Source of the DNA: Echinicola vietnamensis DSM 17526
GTDB lineage: Bacteria > Bacteroidota > Bacteroidia > Cytophagales > Cyclobacteriaceae
Direction: 5' to 3'
Length of the DNA: 64,000 bases
NCBI RefSeq assembly: GCF_000325705.1
Contig: NC_019904.1
Coordinates: 4,757,501 to 4,821,500 of the forward strand
Below, one piece after another: positions 24,706 through 33,818 of this stretch. The position numbers and the translations under genes were made by a program. The notes below the pieces were generated by a model. The model had not been told where the DNA came from. It did no database searches and saw nothing but the letters and a program-made list of their open reading frames with translations. The stretch's first letter is position 1, and each line of letters starts with the position of its first letter.

Positions 24706-27700
24706 TTAAAAGGTGATGTCCAATCCAAAACCATAATAGACCATGGTCGGGTATGCGCGGGCACTGTTGGCTCCTCCATTTCTCATGCTGTTGTCAAATT
24801 CCGATAATTCCGGATCCACAAAGTCCACTTTGGAAAGCGTAAAGAGGTTCTGGCCAGACAGGTAAGCCCGGCAATTTTGCATGCCCAGCTTGTCAGCAAG
24901 GGACTTTGGCAAGGTATAGCCCACCTGTACATTCTTCAACCGTAAATATGCCGCATCAAACAAATACATGTCCGATCCCCTTCTGAAGTTATTGGTATTG
25001 GACTGGCTGCCATTATCCGCCAAGCGGGGAAACCGGGCATCGGGGTTTTGGGGCGTCCAATAGTCGAGCTGGTGCTCGTACATGGTCATGCCGTAGTTAT
25101 AGTGAAACGGCTCCACCATCTCGCCACGGATCATCATGGTCCTGCTGCCGACCCCTTGGGCGAAGACATTCAGGTCGAAACCCTTCACGCGAACATTATA
25201 GGTCAGACCAAAAGTCATCCTTGGAAAGGGATTTCCAAAAACGTATTTATCCTCGTCGTTAATGATTCCATTTCCGTCCACATCCACATAGCGGTTATCA
25301 CCGGGCTGGACATTGAGTCCTTCTGGCTTGGGGCCGTTTTCTGCTTCAACGATGGTCTGAAAATAACCGTCTCTTTTCAGCCCTACATAGGAATTGAACG
25401 GATAACCTTCCTTCAGCAGCACTTGTAGTTCTTCCACGCCGGTAAGCCTTTCCTCTCCCTGAAAATCCAGCACTTTATTTTTGGAATCAGCAAGGTTAAA
25501 GGAGAAGGTATGCTCAAATAGTTCTCCCCGATGGCGGTAGGTGGTGGTCACTTCCCAGCCTTTATTGCCCACTTTTCCGTTGTTAAAATCCGGCAAAGAG
25601 GTCCCGAAGACACCAGGGACAGCTGGCGGCACCAAAATATCTGAGGTCACCTTATCAAAATAATCCAAACTCAACGTCAGCGCACCGTCCAAAAAGTCCA
25701 GGTCTGCACCGATATTGAAAGTGGCGGCTCTTTCCCACTGAATGTTGGGGTTGGCATAATTAAACCCTGTGCCTCCCACCGCGTCATTGTTAAAGCCATA
25801 GGCATTCTGGAAGGTGAAGAAGGTGGTTTGGTACTGGTAATTTCCCACATTCTGGTTTCCCAGCACCCCATAAGAAGACCTGATTTTCACCTCGCCAAAT
25901 CGATCGCGGTAATTGCGCATAAAATCCTCCTCTGAAATCCGATAGCCGATGGAGGCGGATGGGAAAAATCCCCAGCGGATGTCCTCGCGGAATTTGGAAG
26001 ACCCATCATACCGGAAGCTAAACTCGGCAAAATATTTCTTATCCAAATCATAGGAAACCCGGCCAAAAAGGGAATTTAAGCTGTTTTCTGATGAACTTTG
26101 GTTGGAGTTATAAGAATCCGGATTGATAATGGTTTCAGTAATGGGAGTTCCCAATTCTGGATCTGTGAGCCGCTTATAAATCCCAACTCCCCTATCGGTG
26201 TGGTTTTCATTGGAAACCCCTACAAGGGCATTTATTTCATGACGGTCGGAAAACACCTTATTATATTGCAGCATCAGCTGGGAGTTAAGGTCCAGGCCTT
26301 TCCTATTTTCGTCCCTGGTATTGCGATCACCGCCATAAATCCCTCTTGGATAAAAATCCACTTGGAGGGTCCTCGCATACATATTGTTGGAATACATGTT
26401 AAATCCAAACACCCCTCGCATGGTAAGGTCATCGGTCAGCTTCAGTTCACCGCTGAGGTTACCAAAGACATTATCGTCCGTATGCTCCCGAAAACCGCCC
26501 TTTTCCAAAATCCCAAGGGGATTGAATTGCTGCAGGATGTCATTGGTCAGGTACCTGCCCAATGAATCTTTCTGTGTGTAATACAGCGGAACCCTGTTGG
26601 CATCTGCCATCAAGGTGCCACTGGAAAAGCTGTGGTCCTTGATCAATCTTCTGGTATAGGCTAACCGGGAACTCATCTTGAACCTTCCAAATTCGTTGGT
26701 AAGGTTCATGCGGAAATTGTAGCGGGTATAGCCTTTTTCAGGCCCTACAAAGTTGCTGCGTTGGTCGGTATAACCTGCCGATACCAGATAAGTGGAGTTT
26801 TCACTGCCTCCGGAAACCGAGAGGTTATGATTTTGCTGCAGGGCATTTTTAAAAATTTCCTTCGCAAACCACTCGGTATCGCCATTTTCCCTTATTTGTC
26901 GAATTTCTTCAGGACTAAATACCGCCTCACTCCTGCCTGCATTGAAAGCAGACTCATTGCGGAGCATGGCATTTTGATAGCCGTGAACCGGCTGGGTAAA
27001 AAACTGCGGGGTATTGACGCCTACCAAGCCATTGTACGTGACTTTTGGGCGGGTATTTTTCTTGCCTTGCTTGGTTGTGATCAGCACCACCCCGTTGTTG
27101 GCACGGGAACCATAAATAGCGGCACTCCCTGCATCCTTCAGCACAGACACACTTTCGATATCTGAAGGATTCAGCAGGTTTATATCCCCCCCAATCACTC
27201 CGTCAATCACAATCAATGGACTATTATCGCCCAAGGTGCTGATACCTCTGATATTGAGGTTGATGCCCGCGCCGGGCTCAGAATTTCGCTGCTGCACGAT
27301 CAAGTTGGCCGAAACACCTTGAAGGGCTTGGCTCATCGTGGCCACAGGGCGTCCTTCGAGCTTTTCTTGGCCCACTTGGTCCACTGCTCCAGTCACACTG
27401 AGTTTTTTCTGTGTACCATAACCCACCACTACAACTTCCTCAAGCGAGGAGGTGCTCATGGCCAAGGTGACGTTGATGGAAGACTGGGAACCGACGACGA
27501 CCTTCTTGGACTCAAAACCAATATAGGAAAACACCAACGTAGCCCCTTCTGGAGCATCAATCGTGTAATTGCCGTCCATATCCGTCACGGTTCCTCTACT
27601 GGGTTCCCCTTCCACGACCACCGATGCCCCGGGCAAAGGAGCCCCGGTATCGTCCAGTACTTTGCCCGTGACCTCCACTATCTCCAGCTGAACGGGGCCG

Positions 27701-28077
27701 ACCTTGGATTTGGTAGTTGGGGCAGCCTTAGAAACATGGATCGTGTTATTGATCTGTTTAAACTTTAGCTGGGTCTTGGAAGAAATAGCTTCCAGTACCG
27801 AAAGCAGGGATTGCTCTTTGGCTTCGATGCTTACCATCGCTGAATTTCTGACTTGATCCAAGTCATAGGCAAACCTAAATTCCGTTTTTTGTTCGATGAC
27901 ATAGAGCACCTTTTCCACAGGCTCATCCTCTATCGACAAGGTTACGAAAACACTTTCCAGGTCTTTTTGCTGACTTCCGAAAGTGTGCTGATGGGCCAAT
28001 CCTCCTGTCATACACATCAAGAGGAACAAACAACGCATCAGCAGCTTCCTCCTGAAAACGAGTAGTTGTTGTTTCAT
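24706..28077 (-). CDS. SusC/RagA TonB-linked outer-membrane transporter with N-terminal STN domain
   Basis: 1123 residues. After the signal peptide, residues about 40-115 form a secretin/TonB short N-terminal (STN) domain (VTLSIEDEPVEKVLYVIEQKTEFRF), the module that contacts a FecR anti-sigma factor. Residues about 130-215 are a CarboxypepD_reg domain. Then comes the SusC signature SLEEVVVVGYGTQKK, the plug (ANLIVQQRNSEPGAGINLNI, GSRANNGVVLITTKQGKK) and a 22-strand barrel ending in GFGLDITF. It imports glycan together with SusD in a TonB-dependent way. FecR lies 24 bases upstream, so substrate-induced control through FecR and an ECF sigma factor is expected. Confidence 0.97.
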   Translation of the reverse strand: MKQQLLVFRRKLLMRCLFLLMCMTGGLAHQHTFGSQQKDLESVFVTLSIEDEPVEKVLYVIEQKTEFRFAYDLDQVRNSAMVSIEAKEQSLLSVLEAISSKTQLKFKQINNTIHVSKAAPTTKSKVGPVQLEIVEVTGKVLDDTGAPLPGASVVVEGEPSRGTVTDMDGNYTIDAPEGATLVFSYIGFESKKVVVGSQSSINVTLAMSTSSLEEVVVVGYGTQKKLSVTGAVDQVGQEKLEGRPVATMSQALQGVSANLIVQQRNSEPGAGINLNIRGISTLGDNSPLIVIDGVIGGDINLLNPSDIESVSVLKDAGSAAIYGSRANNGVVLITTKQGKKNTRPKVTYNGLVGVNTPQFFTQPVHGYQNAMLRNESAFNAGRSEAVFSPEEIRQIRENGDTEWFAKEIFKNALQQNHNLSVSGGSENSTYLVSAGYTDQRSNFVGPEKGYTRYNFRMNLTNEFGRFKMSSRLAYTRRLIKDHSFSSGTLMADANRVPLYYTQKDSLGRYLTNDILQQFNPLGILEKGGFREHTDDNVFGNLSGELKLTDDLTMRGVFGFNMYSNNMYARTLQVDFYPRGIYGGDRNTRDENRKGLDLNSQLMLQYNKVFSDRHEINALVGVSNENHTDRGVGIYKRLTDPELGTPITETIINPDSYNSNQSSSENSLNSLFGRVSYDLDKKYFAEFSFRYDGSSKFREDIRWGFFPSASIGYRISEEDFMRNYRDRFGEVKIRSSYGVLGNQNVGNYQYQTTFFTFQNAYGFNNDAVGGTGFNYANPNIQWERAATFNIGADLDFLDGALTLSLDYFDKVTSDILVPPAVPGVFGTSLPDFNNGKVGNKGWEVTTTYRHRGELFEHTFSFNLADSKNKVLDFQGEERLTGVEELQVLLKEGYPFNSYVGLKRDGYFQTIVEAENGPKPEGLNVQPGDNRYVDVDGNGIINDEDKYVFGNPFPRMTFGLTYNVRVKGFDLNVFAQGVGSRTMMIRGEMVEPFHYNYGMTMYEHQLDYWTPQNPDARFPRLADNGSQSNTNNFRRGSDMYLFDAAYLRLKNVQVGYTLPKSLADKLGMQNCRAYLSGQNLFTLSKVDFVDPELSEFDNSMRNGGANSARAYPTMVYYGFGLDITF

Positions 28078-28101
28078 TATTTTGGGATTATTTAGTGAAT
28101 A

Positions 28102-29172
28102 CTATTCGACACCGGGTCGGTTACTTGTTTTATTGCTGATTCTTACTTTTCCATTTTGTATTTCATATGTAAACTTTAAGGAATACTCCATGCCCTTGAG
28201 CACGTTTTCCAAGCTTTCGTTTTTAAACTCACCGCTATATTTCCCTGGAAACTCCACCCCTTCTGCCAGTTCAAAATCCACATTGTACCACCTGGCCAAG
28301 CGGTCAAAAACATGTTGATAGGATTCTTCCCGAAACTTCAGGATGCGCTCTTTCCAGCCGATCAGCTGGTCATAGTCGTAGGTTCCTTTGGTGAGGGACT
28401 GGTCATCTATATCAAAAAATGTCGCTTCATCCGGAAAAATAGTGGCCGAGACGCCATTGTCAGTCCTTACAGCTACCTTTCCTGTCACCACTGCCACATG
28501 AAAACCTTTGTCTCCCGGATATGCCCCGATGTCAAAGGAAGTTCCTAGAACCGTGGTATACAGCTGACCGCTCTTTACACGAAAAGGCCTGTCTGGATCC
28601 TTTACCACTTCAAAAAAGGCTTGCCCTTCCAATTCCACCGTGCGCGCTCCTTCAAAACTAGAAGGAAACCGGATTTCACTGTCAGAATTTACCGTCACTT
28701 GGGAGCCATCCGGAAGCCTAAATACTTTCTTCATTCCCTTGGGGACTTTTTTGACGATCCATTCATCAACCTGCTGCGACTTCCCCTGTTCTGCATCCCC
28801 TATTTCGAAATAACTCAATACCAATAGGCCCATGACCAGCACCGCCGCAGCCATTGGCAGCCACCACTTTTTCATACTGTTTGAATGCCTAAAATGACTC
28901 CGATCAATTTCCTGATATTGTGCTTGCTTTGCATGATACAGCATCAGGTTGTCCTTGATCCGGCTGAAGTCTTCCGTAGGCATCCGGTGTTGCTCCTTCC
29001 ATGAAAGGGATTCTGCCAGATCCTTGGCCCTTATTAAGAAGACTTTCTTCTCAGGGTTTTTCTTCAGCCAGTTGTTCCAATAGTCATCCAGCTCGACACT
29101 GGAACCGGATATCCACTTTATAAAAAGCGGGTGCTTTAAAAGGTCTGCTTCATCTTTTGGCTCAAAGCTCAT
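28102..29172 (-). CDS. FecR family anti-sigma factor
   Basis: 356 residues. The cytoplasmic N-terminal helical part (residues 1-100) is followed by one membrane helix (about 103-122) and a periplasmic FecR domain (KVFRLPDGSQVTVNSDSEIR, VELEGQAFFEVVKDPDRPFR) and a C-terminal DUF4974-type segment that meets the STN domain (LARWYNVDFELAEGVEFPGK). It transmits glycan binding at SusC to a sigma factor. Unlike the usual arrangement no sigma gene directly precedes it; the candidates are the ECF genes at 33819-34493 (same strand, beyond the Anbu operon) and 11973-12584. Confidence 0.93.
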   Translation of the reverse strand: MSFEPKDEADLLKHPLFIKWISGSSVELDDYWNNWLKKNPEKKVFLIRAKDLAESLSWKEQHRMPTEDFSRIKDNLMLYHAKQAQYQEIDRSHFRHSNSMKKWWLPMAAAVLVMGLLVLSYFEIGDAEQGKSQQVDEWIVKKVPKGMKKVFRLPDGSQVTVNSDSEIRFPSSFEGARTVELEGQAFFEVVKDPDRPFRVKSGQLYTTVLGTSFDIGAYPGDKGFHVAVVTGKVAVRTDNGVSATIFPDEATFFDIDDQSLTKGTYDYDQLIGWKERILKFREESYQHVFDRLARWYNVDFELAEGVEFPGKYSGEFKNESLENVLKGMEYSLKFTYEIQNGKVRISNKTSNRPGVE

Positions 29173-29489
29173 GGGGAAATTTGGTTTATTGCCTACATGC
29201 TATATACAAAGAGACCGCCCCCTCAGAAGTGACCCCACCATGAAATATATTTTTTAAAAATAAATGCAAGCTTCCTTTCCGATAAGCCAATATTTGCTCC
29301 TGGCCAGACTAGTAAAAAACAATTATACCTAATAGTAAACACCTAAAAACACCAAATAAAACACACAAATATCACCATAAAAGCAAAAACCTCCTGCCGA
29401 TTTATTACAAAAAACGAAATAGATTTTGCATTTTATTTAATTTTAGTTAAATTATAGCTACATTTTTTACCAACTCAAACAATTCATTA
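29173..29489. other. Divergent promoter region between the mannan locus and the Anbu operon
   Basis: AT-rich, 317 bases. It must hold the promoter for FecR-SusC on the minus strand and for the ATP-grasp gene on the plus strand. TTTTG (29424-29428) and TAATTTTA (29438-29445) resemble a plus-strand promoter but are spaced too closely to be confident. No gene or RNA is recognised. Confidence 0.5.
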
Positions 29490-30914
29490 ATGGATTTAAG
29501 CAATTACCAATGCATGGGACTTTACGATGAAATGTTTCAAGAAGATGGCATTTGTAGAGCCCACTATCATCCTTTCGAAAAATTACTGAGAAAAACACAC
29601 CCCAAGAAACTTAAACAATTACAATTTTCGGCCAACAAGAGCCAGCTGGCCATGGGCATGACCTTTAATGTTTACCATAATGAAGAAGGATTGGAAAAGA
29701 TCCTCCACTTGGACATTATTCCGAGGATTATCCCAAATTCGGAATGGCTCCAGCTTGAAGCAGGGCTTAAGCAACGCATCAACGCCCTCAACCATTTCAT
29801 TCAAGACATTTACAACGACCAACACATTCTTAATGATGGTATTGTGCCCCGGGACCTGATCGAAAACAGCAAGGATTTTTTGAAACCTTGCATGGGGCTC
29901 ACCCCTCCAAAAGGGATCTGGTGCCACATCACGGGAACTGACCTGATCCGGGATAAAAGCGGAGAATATTTTGTATTGGAAGATAATTTAAGGTGCCCCT
30001 CAGGAGTTTCCTACATGCTGGAAAGCCGAGAGATTATCAAACGGGCATTTCCGAATATCCTCAACAAAGCCGGTGTGATGCCGGTTTCAAATTACCCTGC
30101 CAGGCTTCTTGACATGCTCCAAAACCTGAGTACCAAAGAAAAGCCCGTTGTCGGAGTCCTCACCCCTGGAATTTATAATTCGGCTTACTTCGAACATTCC
30201 TATTTGGCCTTGCAAATGGGTGCCGAACTGGTCACTGGAGAAGACTTGATCGTAAAGGATAAAAAAGTGTACATGCAGACCACTCAAGGTTTCGAGCAGA
30301 TCGATGTAATTTATCGGCGAATAGACGATACTTTTCTGGATCCAGAAGTGTTTAATCCCGATTCCCTCTTGGGCGTACCCGGGCTATTTGAAGCATATAA
30401 GGCCGGAAATATCGCGCTGGCCAATGCTCCCGGAACCGGTGTAGCAGATGACAAAGCCGTGTATGCCTATGTGCCGGAGATCATTAAGTATTATTTAAAT
30501 GAAACCCCTATCCTGAACAATGTCCCCACCTATCTCTGCAGGAAGCCGGAAGATCGCCAATATGTACTTGACCATATCGAGGAGCTGGTGGTCAAGGAAA
30601 CCAATGCCGCAGGAGGATATGGGATGTTGATCGGTCCGAAATCCACTCCAAAAGAACATGAAAAATTCAGGAATTTAATCAAATCAAACCCCAACAATTA
30701 CATTGCCCAACCCACTTTGAACCTTTCCACCGTTCCCACGCTGATAGAAGACAGTGTGGAATGCAGGCATGTCGACCTGCGCCCATACGTCCTCTATGGT
30801 GAGGAAATTGATGTAGTGCCCGGAGCACTCTCAAGGGTGGCCTTAAAAAAAGGGTCGCTGGTCGTAAACAGCTCCCAAGGGGGCGGAAGCAAGGATACTT
30901 GGGTACTTTATTAA
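29490..30914 (+). CDS. Circularly permuted ATP-grasp protein of the Anbu cluster
   Basis: 474 residues, soluble. The family (CP_ATPgrasp, formerly DUF404/DUF407) is recognised from YDEMFQEDGICRAHYHPF, EDNLRCPSGVSYMLESRE, VIYRRIDDTFLDPEVF and the ATP-binding end VVKETNAAGGYGML plus RPYVLYGEEIDVVPGALSRVALK. These proteins probably ligate an amine to a carboxylate using ATP; the substrate is unknown. It is the first gene of a four-gene operon with alpha-E, Anbu and transglutaminase, the standard partner set of the Anbu protease. Ten bases separate it from the next gene. Confidence 0.92.
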   Translation: MDLSNYQCMGLYDEMFQEDGICRAHYHPFEKLLRKTHPKKLKQLQFSANKSQLAMGMTFNVYHNEEGLEKILHLDIIPRIIPNSEWLQLEAGLKQRINALNHFIQDIYNDQHILNDGIVPRDLIENSKDFLKPCMGLTPPKGIWCHITGTDLIRDKSGEYFVLEDNLRCPSGVSYMLESREIIKRAFPNILNKAGVMPVSNYPARLLDMLQNLSTKEKPVVGVLTPGIYNSAYFEHSYLALQMGAELVTGEDLIVKDKKVYMQTTQGFEQIDVIYRRIDDTFLDPEVFNPDSLLGVPGLFEAYKAGNIALANAPGTGVADDKAVYAYVPEIIKYYLNETPILNNVPTYLCRKPEDRQYVLDHIEELVVKETNAAGGYGMLIGPKSTPKEHEKFRNLIKSNPNNYIAQPTLNLSTVPTLIEDSVECRHVDLRPYVLYGEEIDVVPGALSRVALKKGSLVVNSSQGGGSKDTWVLY

Positions 30915-30924
30915 AAAAACCACT

Positions 30925-31902
30925 ATGTTAAGTCGCGTTGCAAATTCAATTTATTGGTTGGGAAGATATCTCGAGCGGGCAGAAAACTACGCCCGTTTCA
31001 TTGACGTAAACTTTAACCTGATGCTAGACCTGCCTCCTGGTCTAAAGGCTCAATGGGAACCGTTAGTGCTCGCTACTGGGGACCAAGCCCTTTACCTGAA
31101 AAGCCATCAGGATTTTGACAAACGGTCCGTCATTTATTTTATGACATTGGACCGCTCGAATCCTAACTCTATTCTATCTACGATTACCTACGCCCGTGAA
31201 AATGGGCGAATCGTCCGGGAGCACCTCAGCAAAGAAACATGGGAAAAGATCAATGAACTCTACCACATGCTCAACAATGCCTCGGAACGAAAAATATGGG
31301 GCAAAAAAGACCCTAGAAGCTTTTTTGAAAACATCAAATATCAAATTCAATTGCTCTACGGATTGGCGGACAGCACGGTAGCCCGAACCGAAGCATGGTA
31401 CTTCAGGAGTTTGGGCATGTACCTGGAAAGGGGTGACAAAACCAGTAGGATCCTAGATGTGAAATACCACATGCTCCTTCCCTCTCCACAAGAAGTCGGC
31501 AGCCCGTTGGATTTTCTCCATTGGACGGCCTTGCTAAAATCCGTATCGGCGTTCAACACGTACAGAAGGCTTTACGGAAACATCGAATCCAGTGGCCTTT
31601 TGGAGTTCCTAATGTTCAACAGGCGATTCCCTCGATCCATTTATTTCTGTATCAAAGAAGCTGAAGATTGCCTACACATGATTTCTGACAGCCAAAATTA
31701 CGATTATAAAAACAGTGCGGAAAAAGAAATTGGAGCTTTGCGCTCAAAACTGGCATTTAGTGATATTTCTGATATCATCAAGGATGGCCTCCACGAGTCG
31801 ATCGATGAAATTCAACAAAAAATAAATATTATTTCGTCAAAAATTGAGTTAAATTTCTTCCAGATTAAGCACGAACCCTTTACCCAAAACCAATCACAGT
31901 AA
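30925..31902 (+). CDS. Alpha-E domain protein (DUF403) of the Anbu cluster
   Basis: 325 residues, nearly all alpha-helical. The opening MLSRVANSIYWLGRYLERAENYARFIDVN is the hallmark of the alpha-E family, with ARTEAWYFRSLGMYLERGDKTSRILDVKYH in the middle. The repeated ER motifs are conserved in the family. Function is not established; it is nearly always next to the circularly permuted ATP-grasp and transglutaminase genes and may form a complex with them. Its stop codon overlaps the Anbu start by one base (TAATG), so translation is coupled. Confidence 0.92.
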   Translation: MLSRVANSIYWLGRYLERAENYARFIDVNFNLMLDLPPGLKAQWEPLVLATGDQALYLKSHQDFDKRSVIYFMTLDRSNPNSILSTITYARENGRIVREHLSKETWEKINELYHMLNNASERKIWGKKDPRSFFENIKYQIQLLYGLADSTVARTEAWYFRSLGMYLERGDKTSRILDVKYHMLLPSPQEVGSPLDFLHWTALLKSVSAFNTYRRLYGNIESSGLLEFLMFNRRFPRSIYFCIKEAEDCLHMISDSQNYDYKNSAEKEIGALRSKLAFSDISDIIKDGLHESIDEIQQKINIISSKIELNFFQIKHEPFTQNQSQ

Positions 31903-32645
31903 TGACCTTTTGTTTAGGAATAAAGACCAAGCACGGTATTGTCGGGCTTTCCGATACCAGAATCACCTCTGGAAGCGAAACGACCACCTCCAAGAAAGTA
32001 TATGTGGTCAATAAAAAGAAGCATTCCTTTTTTGTCATGACTTCAGGCCTCCGTTCGGTGAGGGACAAGGCCATTACTTATTTTACGGAGGTTATTGAAC
32101 AACAGGATGATCAGTTCAACAAACTCTATAAAACGGTCAATGAATTGGGCAACCAAATCAAACGAGTGGCCAAGGAAGACAAAAAGGATTTAGACGAATC
32201 CGGATTGGATTTTAACCTCCATGCCATCATCGGGGGACAACTTGAAGAGGATTCCGAGCCCAAGCTGTACTTGCTTTATCCCCAAGGAAACTGGATAGAG
32301 ATCCGCCGGGGAACGCCCTTTGTGATCATCGGGAATTCGGGTTTTGGGAACCCGGTGCTCCGCCGTTCCATCACCTATGAAGAAACCCTTGATTTTGCCA
32401 TCAAAAGTGCTTTTTTGGCATTCGATGCCACCCGTATTTCTGCAAATGACGTAGATTTCCCCATCGATACGGTAACGATGGAAAACGGGGCATTTCATAT
32501 TCACGAAAACCGGTTTGAGCAGAATGAATTGCTGCATATTTCAGATTTCTGGAATAGCAGGTTAAAAAAGGCCGTTTCTGATCTTCCTGCTGACATTTTA
32601 AATAGAGCATTACAGGATAGCGAATCACCGATAGATGAATTCTGA
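31902..32645 (+). CDS. Anbu, proteasome-like Ntn-hydrolase
   Basis: 247 residues. It starts MTFCLGIKTKHGIVGLSDTRI; Thr2, exposed after removal of Met, is the likely nucleophile as in proteasome beta subunits. The SDTR motif is characteristic of this family, and a lysine (SGSETTTSKKVYVV) fits the catalytic Lys33 position. Anbu (bacterial proteasome-related hydrolase) forms large helical or open-ring assemblies; its physiological substrate is unknown. It overlaps the alpha-E gene by one base and the transglutaminase gene by 11 bases. The four-gene order matches Anbu operons known from Proteobacteria and cyanobacteria. Confidence 0.9.
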   Translation: MTFCLGIKTKHGIVGLSDTRITSGSETTTSKKVYVVNKKKHSFFVMTSGLRSVRDKAITYFTEVIEQQDDQFNKLYKTVNELGNQIKRVAKEDKKDLDESGLDFNLHAIIGGQLEEDSEPKLYLLYPQGNWIEIRRGTPFVIIGNSGFGNPVLRRSITYEETLDFAIKSAFLAFDATRISANDVDFPIDTVTMENGAFHIHENRFEQNELLHISDFWNSRLKKAVSDLPADILNRALQDSESPIDEF

Positions 32646-33498
32646 AAAACGTCTCCAAATCATTCATAACACCTGCTACAGGTATGCTGGAAAGGTAAAG
32701 CTCAGTCCACAAAAGATTTTGCTTTCCCCTTCCAACAGACGCTATTTTCAAGTGCATTCGGTCCATACCAGTTTTTCACCAGCACCCAAAGGGATTAACC
32801 AACGGCTGGACATGGAGGGAAATCTATTCCAACAGGTTTGGTTTGACCAGGAAGTGGAAAAATTTGAGATCAACACCCAAATGGAACTGACCGTATTTCC
32901 CGTCAACCCTTTTGAATTCATTATCGAGAAAAGCTTCGAAAAACGAAATGAAGCAGGCGAACTGAGCTTTCGTTATGATGAGGAAAAGCAAGCCTACCTT
33001 AGGCCTTTCCTAACCCATGACAGCTCGGGAAACATCTGTGACCTTGCTCGCCAATTCATGGGCGAAAGTACCAATGCGGTAGATTTTCTCGTAAAAATCA
33101 CCGCACATATTCACCATTTGTGCACCCACATCATCCGAGAAGATCCAGGGATATGGTCCCCGCAAAAAACACTCTCGGAAAAGAAAGGGTCTTGTCGTGA
33201 CCTGGCCTGGCTCCTCATCACCATTCTTCGGGGAGTAGGAATAGCTAGCCGGTTTGTAAGTGGTTATGCTTATAACCCTGACTTGGAAGAAAATCACGAG
33301 CTGCACGCTTGGGTAGAGGCTTATTGCCCAGGTGCTGGATGGATCGGATTGGATCCAAGCTTAGGACTACTGACGGATGCTGGCTATATACCACTTGCTG
33401 CCAGTTTCCTTCCCCACCTTACGTTACCCGTGGACGGTACCTATACCGGAAACTATTCTTCCCATCTTGAAAGCAGTGTAGAGATAAAAGAACTTTAA
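32635..33498 (+). CDS. Transglutaminase-like protein of the Anbu cluster
   Basis: 287 residues. An N-terminal beta domain (YRYAGKVKLSPQKILLSPSN) precedes the transglutaminase core with Cys187 (KKGSCRDLAWLL), His224 (HELHAWVEAY) and Asp240 (WIGLDPSLGLL) forming the catalytic triad. Bacterial members of this group are probably proteases or amide-bond-forming enzymes that work with the ATP-grasp and alpha-E proteins. No signal peptide, so it is cytoplasmic. It overlaps the Anbu gene by 11 bases and ends the operon. No clear terminator follows. Confidence 0.92.
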   Translation: MNSEKRLQIIHNTCYRYAGKVKLSPQKILLSPSNRRYFQVHSVHTSFSPAPKGINQRLDMEGNLFQQVWFDQEVEKFEINTQMELTVFPVNPFEFIIEKSFEKRNEAGELSFRYDEEKQAYLRPFLTHDSSGNICDLARQFMGESTNAVDFLVKITAHIHHLCTHIIREDPGIWSPQKTLSEKKGSCRDLAWLLITILRGVGIASRFVSGYAYNPDLEENHELHAWVEAYCPGAGWIGLDPSLGLLTDAGYIPLAASFLPHLTLPVDGTYTGNYSSHLESSVEIKEL

Positions 33499-33592
33499 AA
33501 AGCATCAAGAAATGAATGTTTGTCATGAGACAAGTGTCATCGGCTACTTCACACCAGCTAACAATTACTCAACCTTGTACACTGCGGTCAAA

Positions 33593-33606
33593 ATAGGCTA
33601 ATGCAT
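33593..33606 (-). repeat. 14-base interspersed repeat, copy A
   Basis: On the minus strand this reads ATGCATTAGCCTAT, identical to 42206-42219 and 47567-47580 on the plus strand. All three are intergenic. Confidence 0.6.
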
Positions 33607-33757
33607 AAATCGGGCAAAAGTCAATTAAGTCCCACATAAAAGGAATGAACGCAGATTTGCAATGACTCAAGCTCCTATCTGTATTTATCAGGGCTCATCC
33701 TAGGCCAAATAGAGACCACCGGTAGCAAGGAATGAATTTACCCATCGGAATAGACTA

Positions 33758-33805
33758 GCCCCCGACTTTTCCGCTTGCTCCACTTTTCCCTAGAAATAGT
33801 GCATG
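33758..33805. repeat. Interspersed repeat family 2, copy B
   Basis: It reads GCCCCCGACTTTTCCGCTTG and continues to AGTGCATG. Compare 1673-1710 and 52209-52245. It lies 14 bases from the 3' end of the sigma factor gene. Confidence 0.5.
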
Positions 33806-33818
33806 TACGCTCTTCCCC

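Larger units (their letters stand above)
33499..33818. other. Intergenic region with two interspersed repeats
   Basis: 320 bases between converging genes. It contains the 14-base repeat ATAGGCTAATGCAT (33593-33606) and a family 2 element (33758-33805). No reading frame with coding character and no RNA gene is seen. Confidence 0.6.
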
